NCBI GenBank assembly: GCA_029237695.1
Contig: CM055278.1
Coordinates: forward strand, 77,645,817-77,709,816
Direction: 5' to 3'
DNA length: 64,000 bases
DNA from: Conchocele bisecta
Taxonomy: Eukaryota; Mollusca; Bivalvia; Lucinida; Thyasiridae
The notes below the pieces were generated by a model. The model searched no databases. It was not told the origin of the DNA and saw nothing but the letters and a program-made list of their open reading frames with translations. The position numbers and the translations under genes were made by a program. Shown here piece by piece: positions 13,301-21,869 of the stretch. Each line of letters begins with the position of its first letter. Position 1 is the stretch's first letter.

Positions 13301-16300
13301 TGATTTTTAGTTTTAGTTCGTCGGATATTTCATTTTATACTTTTCAAAATTGAGTTTTGAATGTAGCTCCAATTGTCCAAATTTTAAAATATGTTCTGTT
13401 AGTTTAATCAATAATACAAACTGAAGTATAATATTAGTCACACATTCCATGAAAATGACATGCTAATGGGAACTCTCTTCATTGTCAGCAATAGGCTAAA
13501 TGAGAACGAATTTAATACAACATACTGTTTTGGCGGCCATCTTGGATTTACGAAAAGTAAATATGAGAAAAATTATATCAGTATGTTTGTAAACAATTTC
13601 TCTATCGCAAAATATACTTATTATCAGAATTGCTATTGAAATGACTTAAATATCAACAAAGATATGACGTACAACATGATATTTTCTTGTTTCTTAGACA
13701 AATTGGCGGCCATCTTGAATTTCAGACATGATTTTTCCAAAATAGTTCATCAGCAGACGGCTATTACTGCTGTTATAAATCATATACGTGCATTTATACA
13801 CCCATGTCAATGAGAAATCTTGGGTCAAATGACCTCAACTAGATGGCCGCGGCCTGCATGTCGCGCCTTGTGGCGAGGCATGGACACTAAAAAAAAAGAT
13901 ATAGTATAACGAAAAACTTAACCAAAAAACTTAACTAAAAACTTTAACCAAAAAACTTAACCAAAAAACTTAACCAAAAACTTTAACCAAAAAACAACCA
14001 AAAAACTTAACCAAAAACTTCAAAGTAATTTGACCTTGACATTGGGCACAGGGGCCGCACGGGAGTGGGGTAGAATGAAAATACAGATGATGATAAACAC
14101 CCATGTGAAGTTTCAAGGTAATGGGCAAAGCAGTTGCAGAGATATAGTATAACGAAAAACTTTAACCAAAAAACTTAACCAAAAAACTTAACCAAAAAAC
14201 TTCAAAGTAATTTGACCTTGACATTGGGCACAGGGGCCGCACGGGAGGGGGGTAGAATGAAAATATAGATGATGATAAACACCCATGTGAAGTTTCAAGG
14301 TAATGGGCAAAGCAGTTGCAGAGATATAGTGTAACGAAAAACTTTAACCAAAAAACTTAACCAAAAAACTTAACCAAAAACTTTAACCAAAGAACTCAAC
14401 CAAAAACTTTAACCAAAGAACTCAACCAAAAACTTTAACAAAAAAACTTAACCAAAAACTTTAACCGGACACACGTACGTACATACGTACGTACGTACGC
14501 CAAAGTGCCGACTATATCGCGCTTTCCGCAAGCGGGCGCGACAAAAATGATCCCTAAAGGTAAAATCTGCGGGGGTACCCACCCCTATCCAACAGCTTAC
14601 ATATCATAGAAGTTGTAAAACAAAATGCCATCAAAACTTTATTGGAGGCCTTTTATTGGCATTGGCGGGCCGTCTATTCCTGCCAACAGACTTTTGGCTA
14701 TTAAACATATTAAATCTAAAACAAGAAATGTAATGCTGGCAGATTGGAGAAACTCTGGCAAAGTTAATTAACCAAGGTGATAAGTATTCACAAGCACATT
14801 TATGAAGGTCAAACGGTCAAGGTCATATTAAGGGCAGTGTTGATGTGTGGCATTTGTCCAGAAGTATGATGTATTGAAATATTAAAGTAATCCATCAAGG
14901 GATATAGAAGTTATGACAGAAATGAGAAGCTCCGGCGCATTTTAATATGTGAAAAAGTTCCAAGTTGTCATGGTCAAAAGGTCAAGGTCATATTAAGGGC
15001 AGCATGGATGTATGGCATTTGTCCACAAATATGCTGTGTTGAAATATTTAAAGTAATCCTTCAAGGAATATAGACGTTATGACAGCATTGAGAAACTCCA
15101 GCAAACTTCTTAAAAGGTACATGCCCACTCACTAGACACAAAATGTTCTTTACATCAGAGACATCATCCGAGACATTTTCTGGCAAAATAAACATTCATT
15201 CACCATTACCCTACGTATTGATACGTATTTAATTAGTAGAAATAATTAAAAAATATGCCTCATTTGCATATGAAAATAGCCTGATACTATTTTGGCGCCA
15301 GAGGTAAAGCACACATCCCGAAACAGTCATGCATTTACTTTTACACAACATTATAAAACACTTCACAACGTGGATGAATGTGGTTCATAATTACCATGTC
15401 AATTGTTGTTACATGTAATAAAGATGCATTCAAATGAAAAAGAAAACACAACAAGAAATGCGTCTGTCGAACGCGGATGCCACCTGCAGCATATTTGAGA
15501 AACTGACAAAGTGGTTAACTGAAAAGTGTGACGGACGGACAGACAGACGGACGGTCCAAACACTATATGCCACCCGTTTCTTCGAAACCCGGTGGCATAA
15601 AAAATAAATATATATATAATGGCCAAAGTGAGGATCGAAGGCAGTGCAAAATTAAAATCAAGTGCCACCATTGGCCGCCAGTTTACCCACTGCTCCAGTA
15701 TGAGAAACTGTTTTGTCAATCGCAATATATCGATCATGACTATAGCGACGCGCCATAATAAACAGGGAAATACCTACAGGAAGTCCATGTTTATTTATAC
15801 ACCAATGTTTATATAAACAAAGCATGTAAACAATGCCATGTCAGGCTGTTATACTTATATACACTTATTTAATTTCTGTAAAGAACATTTTGTGCCTACC
15901 GAGTGGGCATGTACCTTTAATGTGGGAAAAAGAACTGGTGGAACAGTGGGGGGGGGGGGGGGGGGAGGGAAACATCGATTGGAAAAAAGTGGCAAAAGGA
16001 CGAAACAACGGAGGTACGAAATCGCCGAAATTGTCCGTGATATTTACAGACTTTTTCATGTTTTCTGACAATAGAGTTAGCCATATTTGGTTGAAATAAA
16101 TACTTAGTAATGTAATAAACAGTACTTGTTTTCGGCATCAAAGGATTAATTAGAATATATCGATTTCATATTTAATTCTTTCACACTTTTCGGCGAAAAA
16201 GAAAGTTGCAATCATGGGCCTTCCGCATCCGCTGTGTAGGCCACGACATGGTTCGTCAGGTGGCGCCTCGAGTGGGTATACCCACAATCGTAGCTAATGA

Positions 16301-19300
16301 TTGGATGCTATTTTTATTTCGAAAAGCGTCATAAGCTGACAAAAAAGTTTGTAAACAACTACAAAATTTGTTCACCGGGCGACCCAGCTTATTATTTTTT
16401 TGCTAGCCCCGACCAAGAAACGACTCATCTGACGCATGTTTGCATGCGTTCGTTTGTCTGGTTGAGAGTATTCGGAGGGAGTAACCTGTCAATCATGCCA
16501 CTAAGGGCAGTAAGGGCTGCCTTTTCTTACCAGCGATTGGCTGTACTGTATAAATAACTTCGCCACGAGAATAACACGTGTTTTGAACTGACAATTATAG
16601 TACCCAGAAGCAATGTTTGGCTAGGGGATTATTGAAACTATCGAACTGTGACGATTATTGTCACAGCGGGTAGGCATGATTTTAGTGAATCGCGTAATGA
16701 TGTGATGAAAATTTGGTCAAACAATCGGGTGTCATAAAACAAACGGTATTGTAAACAGTTTGGCAGGCCTGCAATTCAGGGTTGGCAATTTCCCGGGAAA
16801 TAAGAGTATTTCCCAGGACGGCGGGAAATACCGGGAAATACTGGGAAATACCGGGAAATACTGGGAAATACCGGGAAATATGAATCTTGGTGGTCTTTTT
16901 AATTCCAAAATGTCAAGATGAGTCTCTATATTCCCCTATATCTAGGTTTATCTGTGTATGATAAGCCACAGGTACATCTGTGAGAGATAAGGCTTCGCAA
17001 TAAAAAAAAGAAATAATAAGTTTATTTAGAGGAAAAAAACATCATTATTTTCTAGATAATTTCCTTCCCTATATTAAAGTCTATGTAGTATTTGCCAACT
17101 GTGTATTTTATTGTATATCAGAACACCCCTCATTACTATAGTAACCTGCCACTAATAAAAGCTGCTTTTGGAATTTTGAGAAAATCCCTGTTGATAACGG
17201 ATAATCCATGTACAGTGTAAGTGTAATTGTTTTACAACTTGACATGACCATAATACAGACCACCTGGGTTCTTATTATACAGTATGACACAAAAGGTGTG
17301 AGAGAAGGCTGACAATTAACAACCTGTTGTCATAGTCTGATGGTTTATTAAAGTATATTAAAGTCTCATCAATGTACATGCAAATAAGTAGACATTAGTA
17401 GGCTTTTGGCTAATTTTAATAAAAAAAATTAACGATTTTAGGTACTGTATCTCATACGTACCATCTAGTCTTGGCCCATAGTCTGCACGTTAAATAAATG
17501 TCATAATAATAATGCAAATAAGTAATACAAATGCAAAGCATAAAACAACAGTACATTGTCAGTCATATAAGACTTGTAAGAGACTATGTGTATGCACATC
17601 ATGCATGCTAAGATCATTTATTCTCATTTCTTGATACCGAATATTAGTGTGGGAGAAGGTTGACGAGTAACAGCCTGTTGTCTAAGCATAGTCTGATCAT
17701 GATGATGTTATCCTTGTGAATTGTATCTAGCAGACACTCAGATGCTTCCTAAAAAATGAAGAAGTAATTTACAAAAAAATAATACAACCAAAATATAAAT
17801 GTCATGGTTGCCAAATATTCCACCTGATGAGTACCCCTAGTTGGGAATGAAACAGATCTATACATTGTAATTAACCCCTATATCTAATTATTAAGTTGTT
17901 GATTGTTTAATTAACTATTACTGAGCTTAAAACTTAATTTAAATAACTTTAATTATCAAATAATAACATGAAAATTCATATTTCCCGGTATTTCCCGGTA
18001 TTTCCCACTTTGGGGAGTATTTCCCGGGACGGGGAATTCCCGTCCCCGGTATTTCCCGGCCAACCCTGCAGTGCAATTAGCGAGATTTAGGTCAATGCAT
18101 GGGAAATGGGGATTGTCTGAACAAATTTTGGTTCCAGGTTTTTGTTTTTTTAATTTCTGATATTTTGCGAGTAACAGCCTGTTGTCTAAGCATAGTCTGA
18201 TCATGATGATGTTATCCTTGTGAATTGTATCTAGCAGACACTCAGATGCTTCCTAAAAAATGAAGAAGTAATTTACAAAAAAATAATACAACCAAAATAT
18301 AAATGTCATGGTTGCCAAATATTCCACCTGATGAGTACCCCTAGTTGGGAATGAAACAGATCTATACATTGTAATTAACCCCTATATCTAATTATTAAGT
18401 TGTTGATTGTTTAATTAACTATTACTGAGCTTAAAACTTAATTTAAATAACTTTAATTATCAAATAATAACATGAAAATTCATATTTCCCGGTATTTCCC
18501 GGTATTTCCCGGTATTTCCCACTTTGGGGAGTATTTCCCGTCCCGGGAAATACCGGTATTTCCCGCCGGGAATTCCCGCCCCCGGTATTTCCCGGCCAAC
18601 CCTGCAGTGCAATTAGCGAGATTTAGGTCAATGCATGGGAAATGGGGATTGTCTGAACAAATTTTGGTTCCAGGTTTTTGTTTTTTTAATTTCTGATATT
18701 TTGCGAGATTTTTTTAAGGCGAAGTGAACTTCTCCTTGCCGGACACATAGGGCGGAAAAAAAAGGCGACAACTTCGCTCAAGTCGCCCCCAAAATTGAAC
18801 CCTGGGCTAATTACTGGGAACCTCGATTGTATTTGAAATTGTATGTACATGTATATATGAAATCAAGTATAATCTACATCAGGGGTTTGAGATTAATGGA
18901 AGATAGATAGATTCTTCAATTTTAAACTCGCTCACCGTTTCTGTTATAACCCAATCTTTAAAAAATATTTACTATCACAAAGAAATATGACATGCATATT
19001 GCCGTAGCGGTCGCCATTTTGTGTACTCGAGTTCATGATACACGTTTCCCAGCATGCAATTCGTTAATAACATCAACAGCTAAACACTAAAATTCGAGGA
19101 ATTAGATCAGCATTAATAGTTTTAATGTTGATGTGCATCAAGGTTTAAAAATAGTATCATTTCCAATTACATACACCATTAATCTACTTTTATTGGGGAA
19201 AAATGTAATGTACCGTTTTGGTAGACATATTTTATGTCTTGTATAAACAGTGGTGTGCCAACCTACATTGCAGGCTAGTATAGTCCATAATTTGAACATA

Positions 19301-20825
19301 CACAATATGTATTCAGATTGTCATTACTGGTTTTGAGATTACACATTTTTATTTTTAAAGAATATTCCGTGTGTCAAAATTCAAGAGAAAACAAATATTT
19401 GCAATAAAACCATAGAGGTGGTGAGGATAAAATACAAATTTAGTATGACATTACCTAGACCGGAAGTCGCCTGTAGTGTAGTATTGAATATGCCAAAAAT
19501 GTTTACAGCAGGAAAATGTCAGCGCTGGGTACAATTAACTTGATATATGTGTAACTGTGATTAACAAATTTCATCTGTTTTGGGTAACTACCTGAACTTT
19601 GTTTGATATTTGACTTGTTGCAATCACAGTTTTGTTGATAAATGAATGTGTTGACAGCAGAAGACACACTTTCAATGTGTTCAGGTTGTTATGGACTGGT
19701 AAAATTACACGAGAAACTGGATGTAATCGCAAAAACGAACTTACGTACCTAACATACTTAGGACACAACACGATACCTTTAATGAAATTTGATGTATTAA
19801 TATTATTTAAAGTTATTATCAGATGATTTCGGTATCATACAGTTCACAAATTGTCAAAATTATGTGCGTATTTGTGTCAAATATGTGGCGTAACGGGATG
19901 GAAGCCAGACTCTATAGCAAAGTAAATAATAAAAGACAGATTCTGGAAGTCGGACTTCGTTCATTTCGCACACCTGCAGGCTATAATTACCTCCCCTGTC
20001 GAGGAGAGCAGGGGGAAATCTGACCCGTTTCCTGTATAATTTAATAATTTTTTAACGCTTCAAACAACTAAATTCCAATCGCTGAATCAAATTTAAATGC
20101 AGATTTATAATGTTAAATGGCCATTAAAAAATATTCTTATCACCATTTAGTATTTTCGTAGTTCTAAATGTGAAATATTCTGGCATAAAAATGATGTATT
20201 TTAGAGCAAAATGTATCGACTTACCCCCAAACATATCGGGTCACATGACTAGTGATACGTCACACCGACTTCTAGAATAATGGAAAATAAAAGTTAACAA
20301 GAAATGCGGATGCCACCTGCAGCATATTTGAGAAACTGTGACAAAGTGGTTAACCGAAAAGTGTGACGGACAGACAGACGAATGGACAGACGGACGGTCC
20401 AAACACTATATGCCACCCGTTTCTTCGAAACCCGGTGGTATAAAAATGATATAGAGACAAGGCACATTAGTCTAGGGCCAATTGATCTGGTGTGTTTTAG
20501 GGCACACCAAGTCAAGATTGTTATAAAGGCTGCCAATTGGGGTATAATCAGTGTGGGGCAGGCACACGTTTATACGTTATGTCGCTGGCGATACAGTTTC
20601 AGTTCTTTCAGTACTTTGATTTAGAAACCAAAGCACATCCATCAAGAGATAAAATACAGCTTTACCCATGACCTGCACCCTGCAGATAGCACACGTGTCA
20701 CACTCTACGTCCCAGCTCCACATCGCTACAAGATTCCACTTCTTTAGGGTGAACATTTTGTCGGGCTTCTGCGCCGCCTCTCGATCTACGCCACTTGATT
20801 GCTCGACTTCCATTTCGTCGGCCAT
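1258..20825 (-). CDS. rnf7: RBX2/RNF7 (SAG) RING-H2 protein, complete three-exon coding sequence
   Basis: The RING component of cullin-RING ubiquitin ligases binds the cullin C-terminus and recruits the E2; RBX2 pairs mainly with CUL5. The coding sequence is the join of 20825-20666, 6292-6245 and 1376-1258 on the minus strand: 160+48+119 nt, 108 residues plus stop, close to the 113 residues of the human protein. Both introns are phase 1 and have GT-AG ends (donors GTAAAG and GTAGGT; acceptors TTTCAG). Visible landmarks are the cullin-binding strand KKWNLVAMWSWDVECDTC, the zinc ligands CAIC, CLRC, ECNHSFHNCC and CPLC, and the C-terminus QQDWVVQRIGK. QQDW and QRIGK mark RBX2 rather than RBX1. 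The start ATG at 20825 has the context AAAAATGG. Introns of 14.4 and 4.9 kb are packed with mobile elements. The exons have no frame damage, so the gene should be functional. Confidence 0.96.
1398..1543. mobile_element. Hairpin MITE, arms TTAGTGCCGTCGAACATAAA
   Basis: Left arm TAAATACATGGTTAGTGCCG and the right arm ending GCACTAATAATGTATTTA are near-perfect inverted repeats around a 60-bp loop. It lies in RBX2 intron 2, 21 bp from the exon 3 acceptor. Confidence 0.7.
1546..2049. mobile_element. Probable inverted-repeat element bounded by TTTATACCGCA
   Basis: TTTATACCGCA at the left and TGCGGTATAAA at the right bound about 500 bp without coding capacity. A further GATGCGGTAT lies inside at about 1658. 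It contains the CRE/YY1-like cluster listed next. The ends are short, so the boundaries are tentative. Confidence 0.45.
1580..1641. promoter_or_regulatory. Cluster of two full CRE palindromes and a YY1-like site
   Basis: TGACGTCA occurs at 1580-1587 and 1615-1622, with a half site CGTCA between them and AAAATGGCGGC at 1631-1641. The sites are read from the bases. Their use as an enhancer or promoter inside RBX2 intron 2 is only inferred. Confidence 0.35.
2068..2450. mobile_element. hAT-like MITE with 5-bp target duplication TGTAT
   Basis: TIR CAGAGCTCCAGATAAG at the left; the right end reads CTTATCTGGAGCTCTG. TGTAT flanks both ends (2063-2067 and 2451-2455). 383 bp, non-coding. Relatives lie at 55993-56370 and 58616-61159. 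Confidence 0.85.
2468..2530. repeat. Fragment of dispersed repeat (AACAAGAGTGCCGAAGG...)
   Basis: The start ACAAGAGTGCCGAAGGTCAC recurs with changes at 7341-7390 and 3535-3590, followed by ATACGCCCRTCGA in two of the three. No ends or function are seen. Confidence 0.5.
2596..2750. mobile_element. Short dispersed element with 3' hairpin, copy 1
   Basis: A 155-bp element starting CAAGAAATGCGTCTGTCGAA, with a GACGGACGGACGG stretch and ending in a hairpin TATGCCACCCGTTTC/GAAACCCGGTGGCATA followed by A residues. Other copies: 7692-7906, 15451-15603 and 20296-20443. The open frames on both strands are repeat-derived. Confidence 0.8.
2751..3673. other. Intron sequence without a recognised gene
   Basis: This is RBX2 intron 2. 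It includes a fragment of the AACAAGAGTG-type repeat at 3535-3590 and mollusc-type ACCTTGACC text at 3330-3420. No open frame with coding character is seen. Confidence 0.5.
3674..4149 (+). mobile_element. Long SINE-like element, plus copy
   Basis: The 476-bp copy starts GCCCCGTGCAGGCACCGGGG and ends GACGTTAAACCCTATTCACT plus TCAC repeats. It is nearly identical, in opposite orientation, to 8933-9406. The GTTAAACCC-type tail links it to the other SINE-like copies in the window. No target duplication is visible for this copy. Confidence 0.8.
4304..5184. repeat. Satellite-like array, about 170-bp unit
   Basis: Phrases such as AAGCTATTGATGAAGTTTGG, GATCCGACTAACGGATCA and AAGGTCACCCGAATGACAG recur about five times with drift. 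The same family occurs in reverse orientation at 49150-49940 and 50220-50330. Not coding. Confidence 0.8.
5185..5343 (+). pseudogene. Non-LTR retrotransposon C-terminal relic
   Basis: 52 codons end in TAA. The segment MCAYDYKTPTHVLLSCTQTR has the Cys...His...Cys spacing found near the C-terminus of many LINE ORF2 proteins, after the reverse transcriptase domain. The upstream part is missing: the frame emerges directly from the satellite array. There is no start codon and no RT core, so it is a fragment. Identification rests on the short motif only. Confidence 0.45.
5350..5467. repeat. Nested perfect hairpin (CAGGGTTTCC... palindrome)
   Basis: CCAGGGTTTCC, then AAAAGGCATGTCGTTC, pairs with GAACGACATGCCTTTT and GGAAACCCTGG around a 7-base loop. 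Outside it, AGTTAAACTACACC pairs with GGTGTAGCTCAACT. Probably a small palindromic transposon. Confidence 0.75.
5546..5975. mobile_element. Palindromic MITE family B, TSD ATTAA
   Basis: TIR CAAGGTGTATGATCACGTGG and its complement at the right, flanked by ATTAA at 5541-5545 and 5976-5980. The 430-bp body is an imperfect palindrome centred on a cluster of GAAATCGATTCTTCGC. Sister copies 40899-41321 and 52469-52889 also have 5-bp duplications. The long open frames in it arise from the palindrome. Confidence 0.92.
6245..6292 (-). CDS. rnf7: RBX2 exon 2 (48 nt)
   Basis: The acceptor TCTGTTTCAG precedes ATGCC. The exon encodes the end of the split aspartate, then ACLRCQSENKQDDCV and the first base of a valine, and is followed by the donor GTAGGT. 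CLRC supplies zinc ligands of the RING-H2 fold. Only 48 nt long, it was found by searching for the missing segment between exons 1 and 3. The phase and residue order fit the family exactly. Confidence 0.95.
6293..6787. other. RBX2 intron 1 start, no gene seen
   Basis: AT-rich intron text follows the exon 2 acceptor. ATGACCCATGGGTCAA (6410-6425) and GACCCCTGGGTCATGG (6529-6544) are an inverted pair that may mark a small element. Confidence 0.4.
6788..7012 (-). mobile_element. SINE-like element, tail GTTAAACACCAACA
   Basis: Read on the minus strand it ends in GCTGTTGATAGGCCGTTAAA. The plus strand shows GGTTCGATCCCG (like a tRNA B box) and CCTGACCTGGTGCCAGG. A related copy lies at 10815-11165. 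Confidence 0.65.
7500..8495. repeat. Tandem repeat of about 181-194 bp, interrupted
   Basis: Units at 8081-8261 and 8262-8455 share TCAGAGGAGTT, AAAAGGTGATA and AGAAGACGTGTGTATAG. A partial unit lies at 7500-7660 and another begins at 8456. The short element copy at 7692-7906 sits in the gap. Open frames here are repeat-derived. Confidence 0.75.
7692..7906. mobile_element. Short dispersed element with 3' hairpin, copy 2 (internally duplicated)
   Basis: Same family as 2596-2750. A roughly 64-bp internal segment (GGATGCCACCTGCAGCATAT to GTGGTTAACCGA) is present twice before the GACGGACGG stretch and terminal hairpin. Confidence 0.8.
8933..9406 (-). mobile_element. Long SINE-like element, minus copy, with 12-bp target duplication
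   Basis: Nearly identical to 3674-4149 in reverse. TCAAATCAAGAG flanks it on both sides (8921-8932 and 9407-9418), the signature of target-primed retroposition. The minus-strand 3' end is GACGTTAAACCCTATTCACT followed by CACT repeats. Confidence 0.88.
9419..10814. other. AT-rich intron with degenerate AAGATGGCCGCC-type repeats
   Basis: Cores CAAGATGACCGCC (9543) and AAGATGGCCACC (9730) recur in AT-rich text that resembles 8560-8780. No gene or clear transposon end is seen. Confidence 0.45.
10815..11165 (-). mobile_element. SINE-like element related to 6788-7012
   Basis: GTGTTTAACGGCCTATCAAC, GGGTTCGATCCC and CCTGACCTGGTGCCAGG occur in the same order as in the 6.8-kb copy, with a longer body reaching CCCAATCGTTAAATTACC, a segment also seen in the long SINE-like copies. 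Confidence 0.7.
11166..11878. other. Intron sequence, nothing recognised
   Basis: AT-rich RBX2 intron 1. No coding character and no repeats with visible ends. Confidence 0.4.
11879..12790. mobile_element. hAT-like non-autonomous element, TSD TAGTG
   Basis: Left end CAGGGGTTGAAA, right end TTTCAACCCCTG. TAGTG at 11874-11878 is repeated at 12791-12795. The subterminal regions carry repeated CTCGCC/GGGCGAGT and CTTGCCCA motifs. 912 bp with no transposase. Five-base target duplications fit the hAT5 group as I remember it. Confidence 0.88.
12930..13285 (-). pseudogene. Unidentified coding exon or gene relic with one frameshift
   Basis: An acceptor-like CTTTTTACAG precedes a minus-strand open segment from 13285. 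The first 79 codons (HHSHLKKAKHVGLGQ, GGQYFPVYTNCNVTAQIAC, then THHGHSRDSISDPYDRSESI) end at a TAG at 13046-13048. A neighbouring frame, joined by a shift somewhere in about 13049-13065, continues with YELDEGDYVYNIRRV and DNFFWLKSERRFVESERR to TAA at 12930-12932. Both parts have protein-like composition and no repeats. I do not recognise the family. It could be an exon of an unrelated gene inside RBX2 intron 1, a retrocopy, or a sequencing error in a real exon. No second exon was found nearby. Confidence 0.5.
13286..13844. other. Intron with two GGCGGCCATCTTG repeats
   Basis: TTTTGGCGGCCATCTTGGAT at 13531 and TTGGCGGCCATCTTGAATTT at 13703 lie in similar AT-rich text. No gene. Confidence 0.45.
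13845..14545. repeat. Complex repeat: AACTTAACCAAAA arrays around a 130-bp unit
   Basis: Three blocks of AAAAACTTTAACC-type tandem repeats alternate with two copies of a unit holding TTTGACCTTGACATTGGGC and AAGCAGTTGCAGAGATATAG. The edges carry TGTCGCGCC and GGGCGCGACA, plus an ACGTACGT run at 14471-14500. Confidence 0.8.
15115..15916. mobile_element. MITE family C (TTAA target), with nested element
   Basis: Left end AAGGTACATGCCCACTCA, right end TGAGTGGGCATGTACCTT-like in reverse, with TTAA at both flanks. Internal text matches 22332-22830. The short hairpin element 15451-15603 is inserted inside, and a G run (15949-15966) lies just outside the right end. Confidence 0.85.
15451..15603. mobile_element. 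Short dispersed element with 3' hairpin, copy 3
   Basis: ACAAGAAATGCGTCTGTCGA through GAAACCCGGTGGCATAAAAA, same as copy 1 with small gaps. It is nested in the TTAA-type MITE. Confidence 0.8.
15917..16776. other. Intron sequence with an 18-base G run
   Basis: The G run at 15949-15966 is followed by unassigned text. Frames across it are low-complexity artefacts. Confidence 0.4.
16777..18604. mobile_element. hAT-like element with TTTCCCGGTA repeats, 3' part duplicated
   Basis: Left end CAGGGTTGGC, right end GCCAACCCTG. TGCAATT flanks at 16770-16776 and 18608-18614. Both ends carry short arrays of GGGAAATACC or its complement. No transposase is seen. A second right end at 18068 exists because of the tandem duplication below. 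Confidence 0.7.
17664..18703. repeat. Near-identical tandem duplication, 504 and 536 bp
   Basis: 17664-18167 and 18168-18703 match almost base for base, from CGAGTAACAGCCTGTTGTC to CTGATATTTTGCGAG. The length difference comes mainly from the number of TTTCCCGGTA units. The copy joint falls at GCGAG microhomology. It covers the right half of the hAT-like element and about 100 bp of flank. Confidence 0.9.
18704..20295. other. RBX2 intron 1, no gene seen
   Basis: AT-rich, with no coding character, clear element ends or arrays. Confidence 0.4.
20296..20443. mobile_element. Short dispersed element with 3' hairpin, copy 4
   Basis: AACAAGAAATGCGGATGCCA through GAAACCCGGTGGTATAAAAA. It lacks the CGTCTGTCGAAC segment near the start. 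It lies 222 bp from the RBX2 exon 1 donor. Confidence 0.8.
20666..20825 (-). CDS. rnf7: RBX2 exon 1 (53 codons plus one base)
   Basis: It opens with MADEMEVEQSSGVD, a variable acidic N-terminus, then DKMFTLKKWN, the beta-strand that inserts into the cullin, and reaches the first zinc ligands CDTCAICRVQVM. The exon ends after ATG G and is followed by the donor GTAAAG, so the aspartate codon is completed by AT from exon 2. Downstream on the minus strand the frame runs on briefly into intron sequence, which is not coding. Confidence 0.96.
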
Positions 20826-20935
20826 TTTTATGAGTATGTAAATAGGCGATCCATAAAAGCCGGTACCTCCCGGAGAAAGGCCGGTACCTTTAAGTTGTTA
20901 GAGTCTCCGCCGCTGTATGCATATGTCGTTTTAGT
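20826..20935 (-). promoter_or_regulatory. RBX2 5' leader / probable promoter-proximal region
   Basis: The sequence upstream of the ATG on the minus strand includes two GGTACCGGC motifs and a GCGGCGGAGAC stretch. No TATA box is apparent. The assignment is by position only. Confidence 0.3.
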
Positions 20936-21146
20936 AAGTACAGTGGAACCCCTCTAAACCGGACACTCGGGATATAGATGTTTAATTTAGATGTGTTTCG
21001 CTATTATGTACCTCTGATTACAATGACTTTTAGCAGCAGGGGAGGGGGGAAGGGGGACAGACTTTTGAGAAGAACCCTCCCTATGGGCATGCATCCAGGC
21101 CCCACTCATTTTTCCTGGATTCCGCCGCAGAGGAACCGGTGCATGG

Positions 21147-21164
21147 GGGGGGGGGGGGGGGGGT

Positions 21165-21202
<38 letters not shown>

Positions 21203-21232
21203 CGGGGGGGGGGTGGGGGGGGGGTCAGATTT
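21147..21232. repeat. Poly(G) tract of about 80 bases
   Basis: The tract is almost pure G with single C or T interruptions, followed by a C run at 21355-21374. Glycine- or proline-rich frames across both are artefacts. Its exact length may be an assembly guess. Confidence 0.85.
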
Positions 21233-21869
21233 TTTTTTCTAGCATCGCAGCGCATCCGCCGCGCCTCCCAGGCACCCTTTCCAAGACCAAAATAAATACT
21301 ATGGAGAGCCCTAGTAGTATACACAATGGGGTTCCTGGCGCACCTCCACCTAGACCCCCCCCCCCCCCCCCCCCGCTGACGGGCCCCAAGCCCGAGCGTA
21401 ACCAAGGTTGCAACCAAACACGTAAGACTTATATACATAGTTAGCACAGCAGCAGCCTCCGTCATACCAAAATTCCCTTTTACACGAAAGCATGTCAATG
21501 ATATACCAATCGAGATTAACACAGTGCAATAATGAATGGTCAGCAATTGCGCTTGAAGGAAAGTCGGTTAACCGGAGCTCTGTGGGAAGAGCTGCATCAA
21601 GGAATTCTGCAAGGTCCATCTGATGAGGATTCGGACGGGAAATAGGATTTCTGTACCTTACAGGTCTTTTGGCAGAGGAGTGCAGAGCGCTTCATGTGTC
21701 GGGCTTGTGGCAGGGAATCTGTCCGCACCAAACTGATTACTAGAGAGAAGAGGGCTCGGAGACAGTTCACACTGGTTATGTGCGAACTTAGTTCACTTCA
21801 AACTCCCATTTAGAGAATAACACTATATTAGATATACCCACAAACATGGATATAATTATATACATAGAC

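Noticed and set aside
20978..21619. Glycine-rich and proline-rich frames across the poly(G)/poly(C) tracts
   Set aside because: Homopolymer translation. The part MDLAEFLDAALPTELRLTDF at 21619-21545 (minus) has some protein-like character but no family and no splice support.
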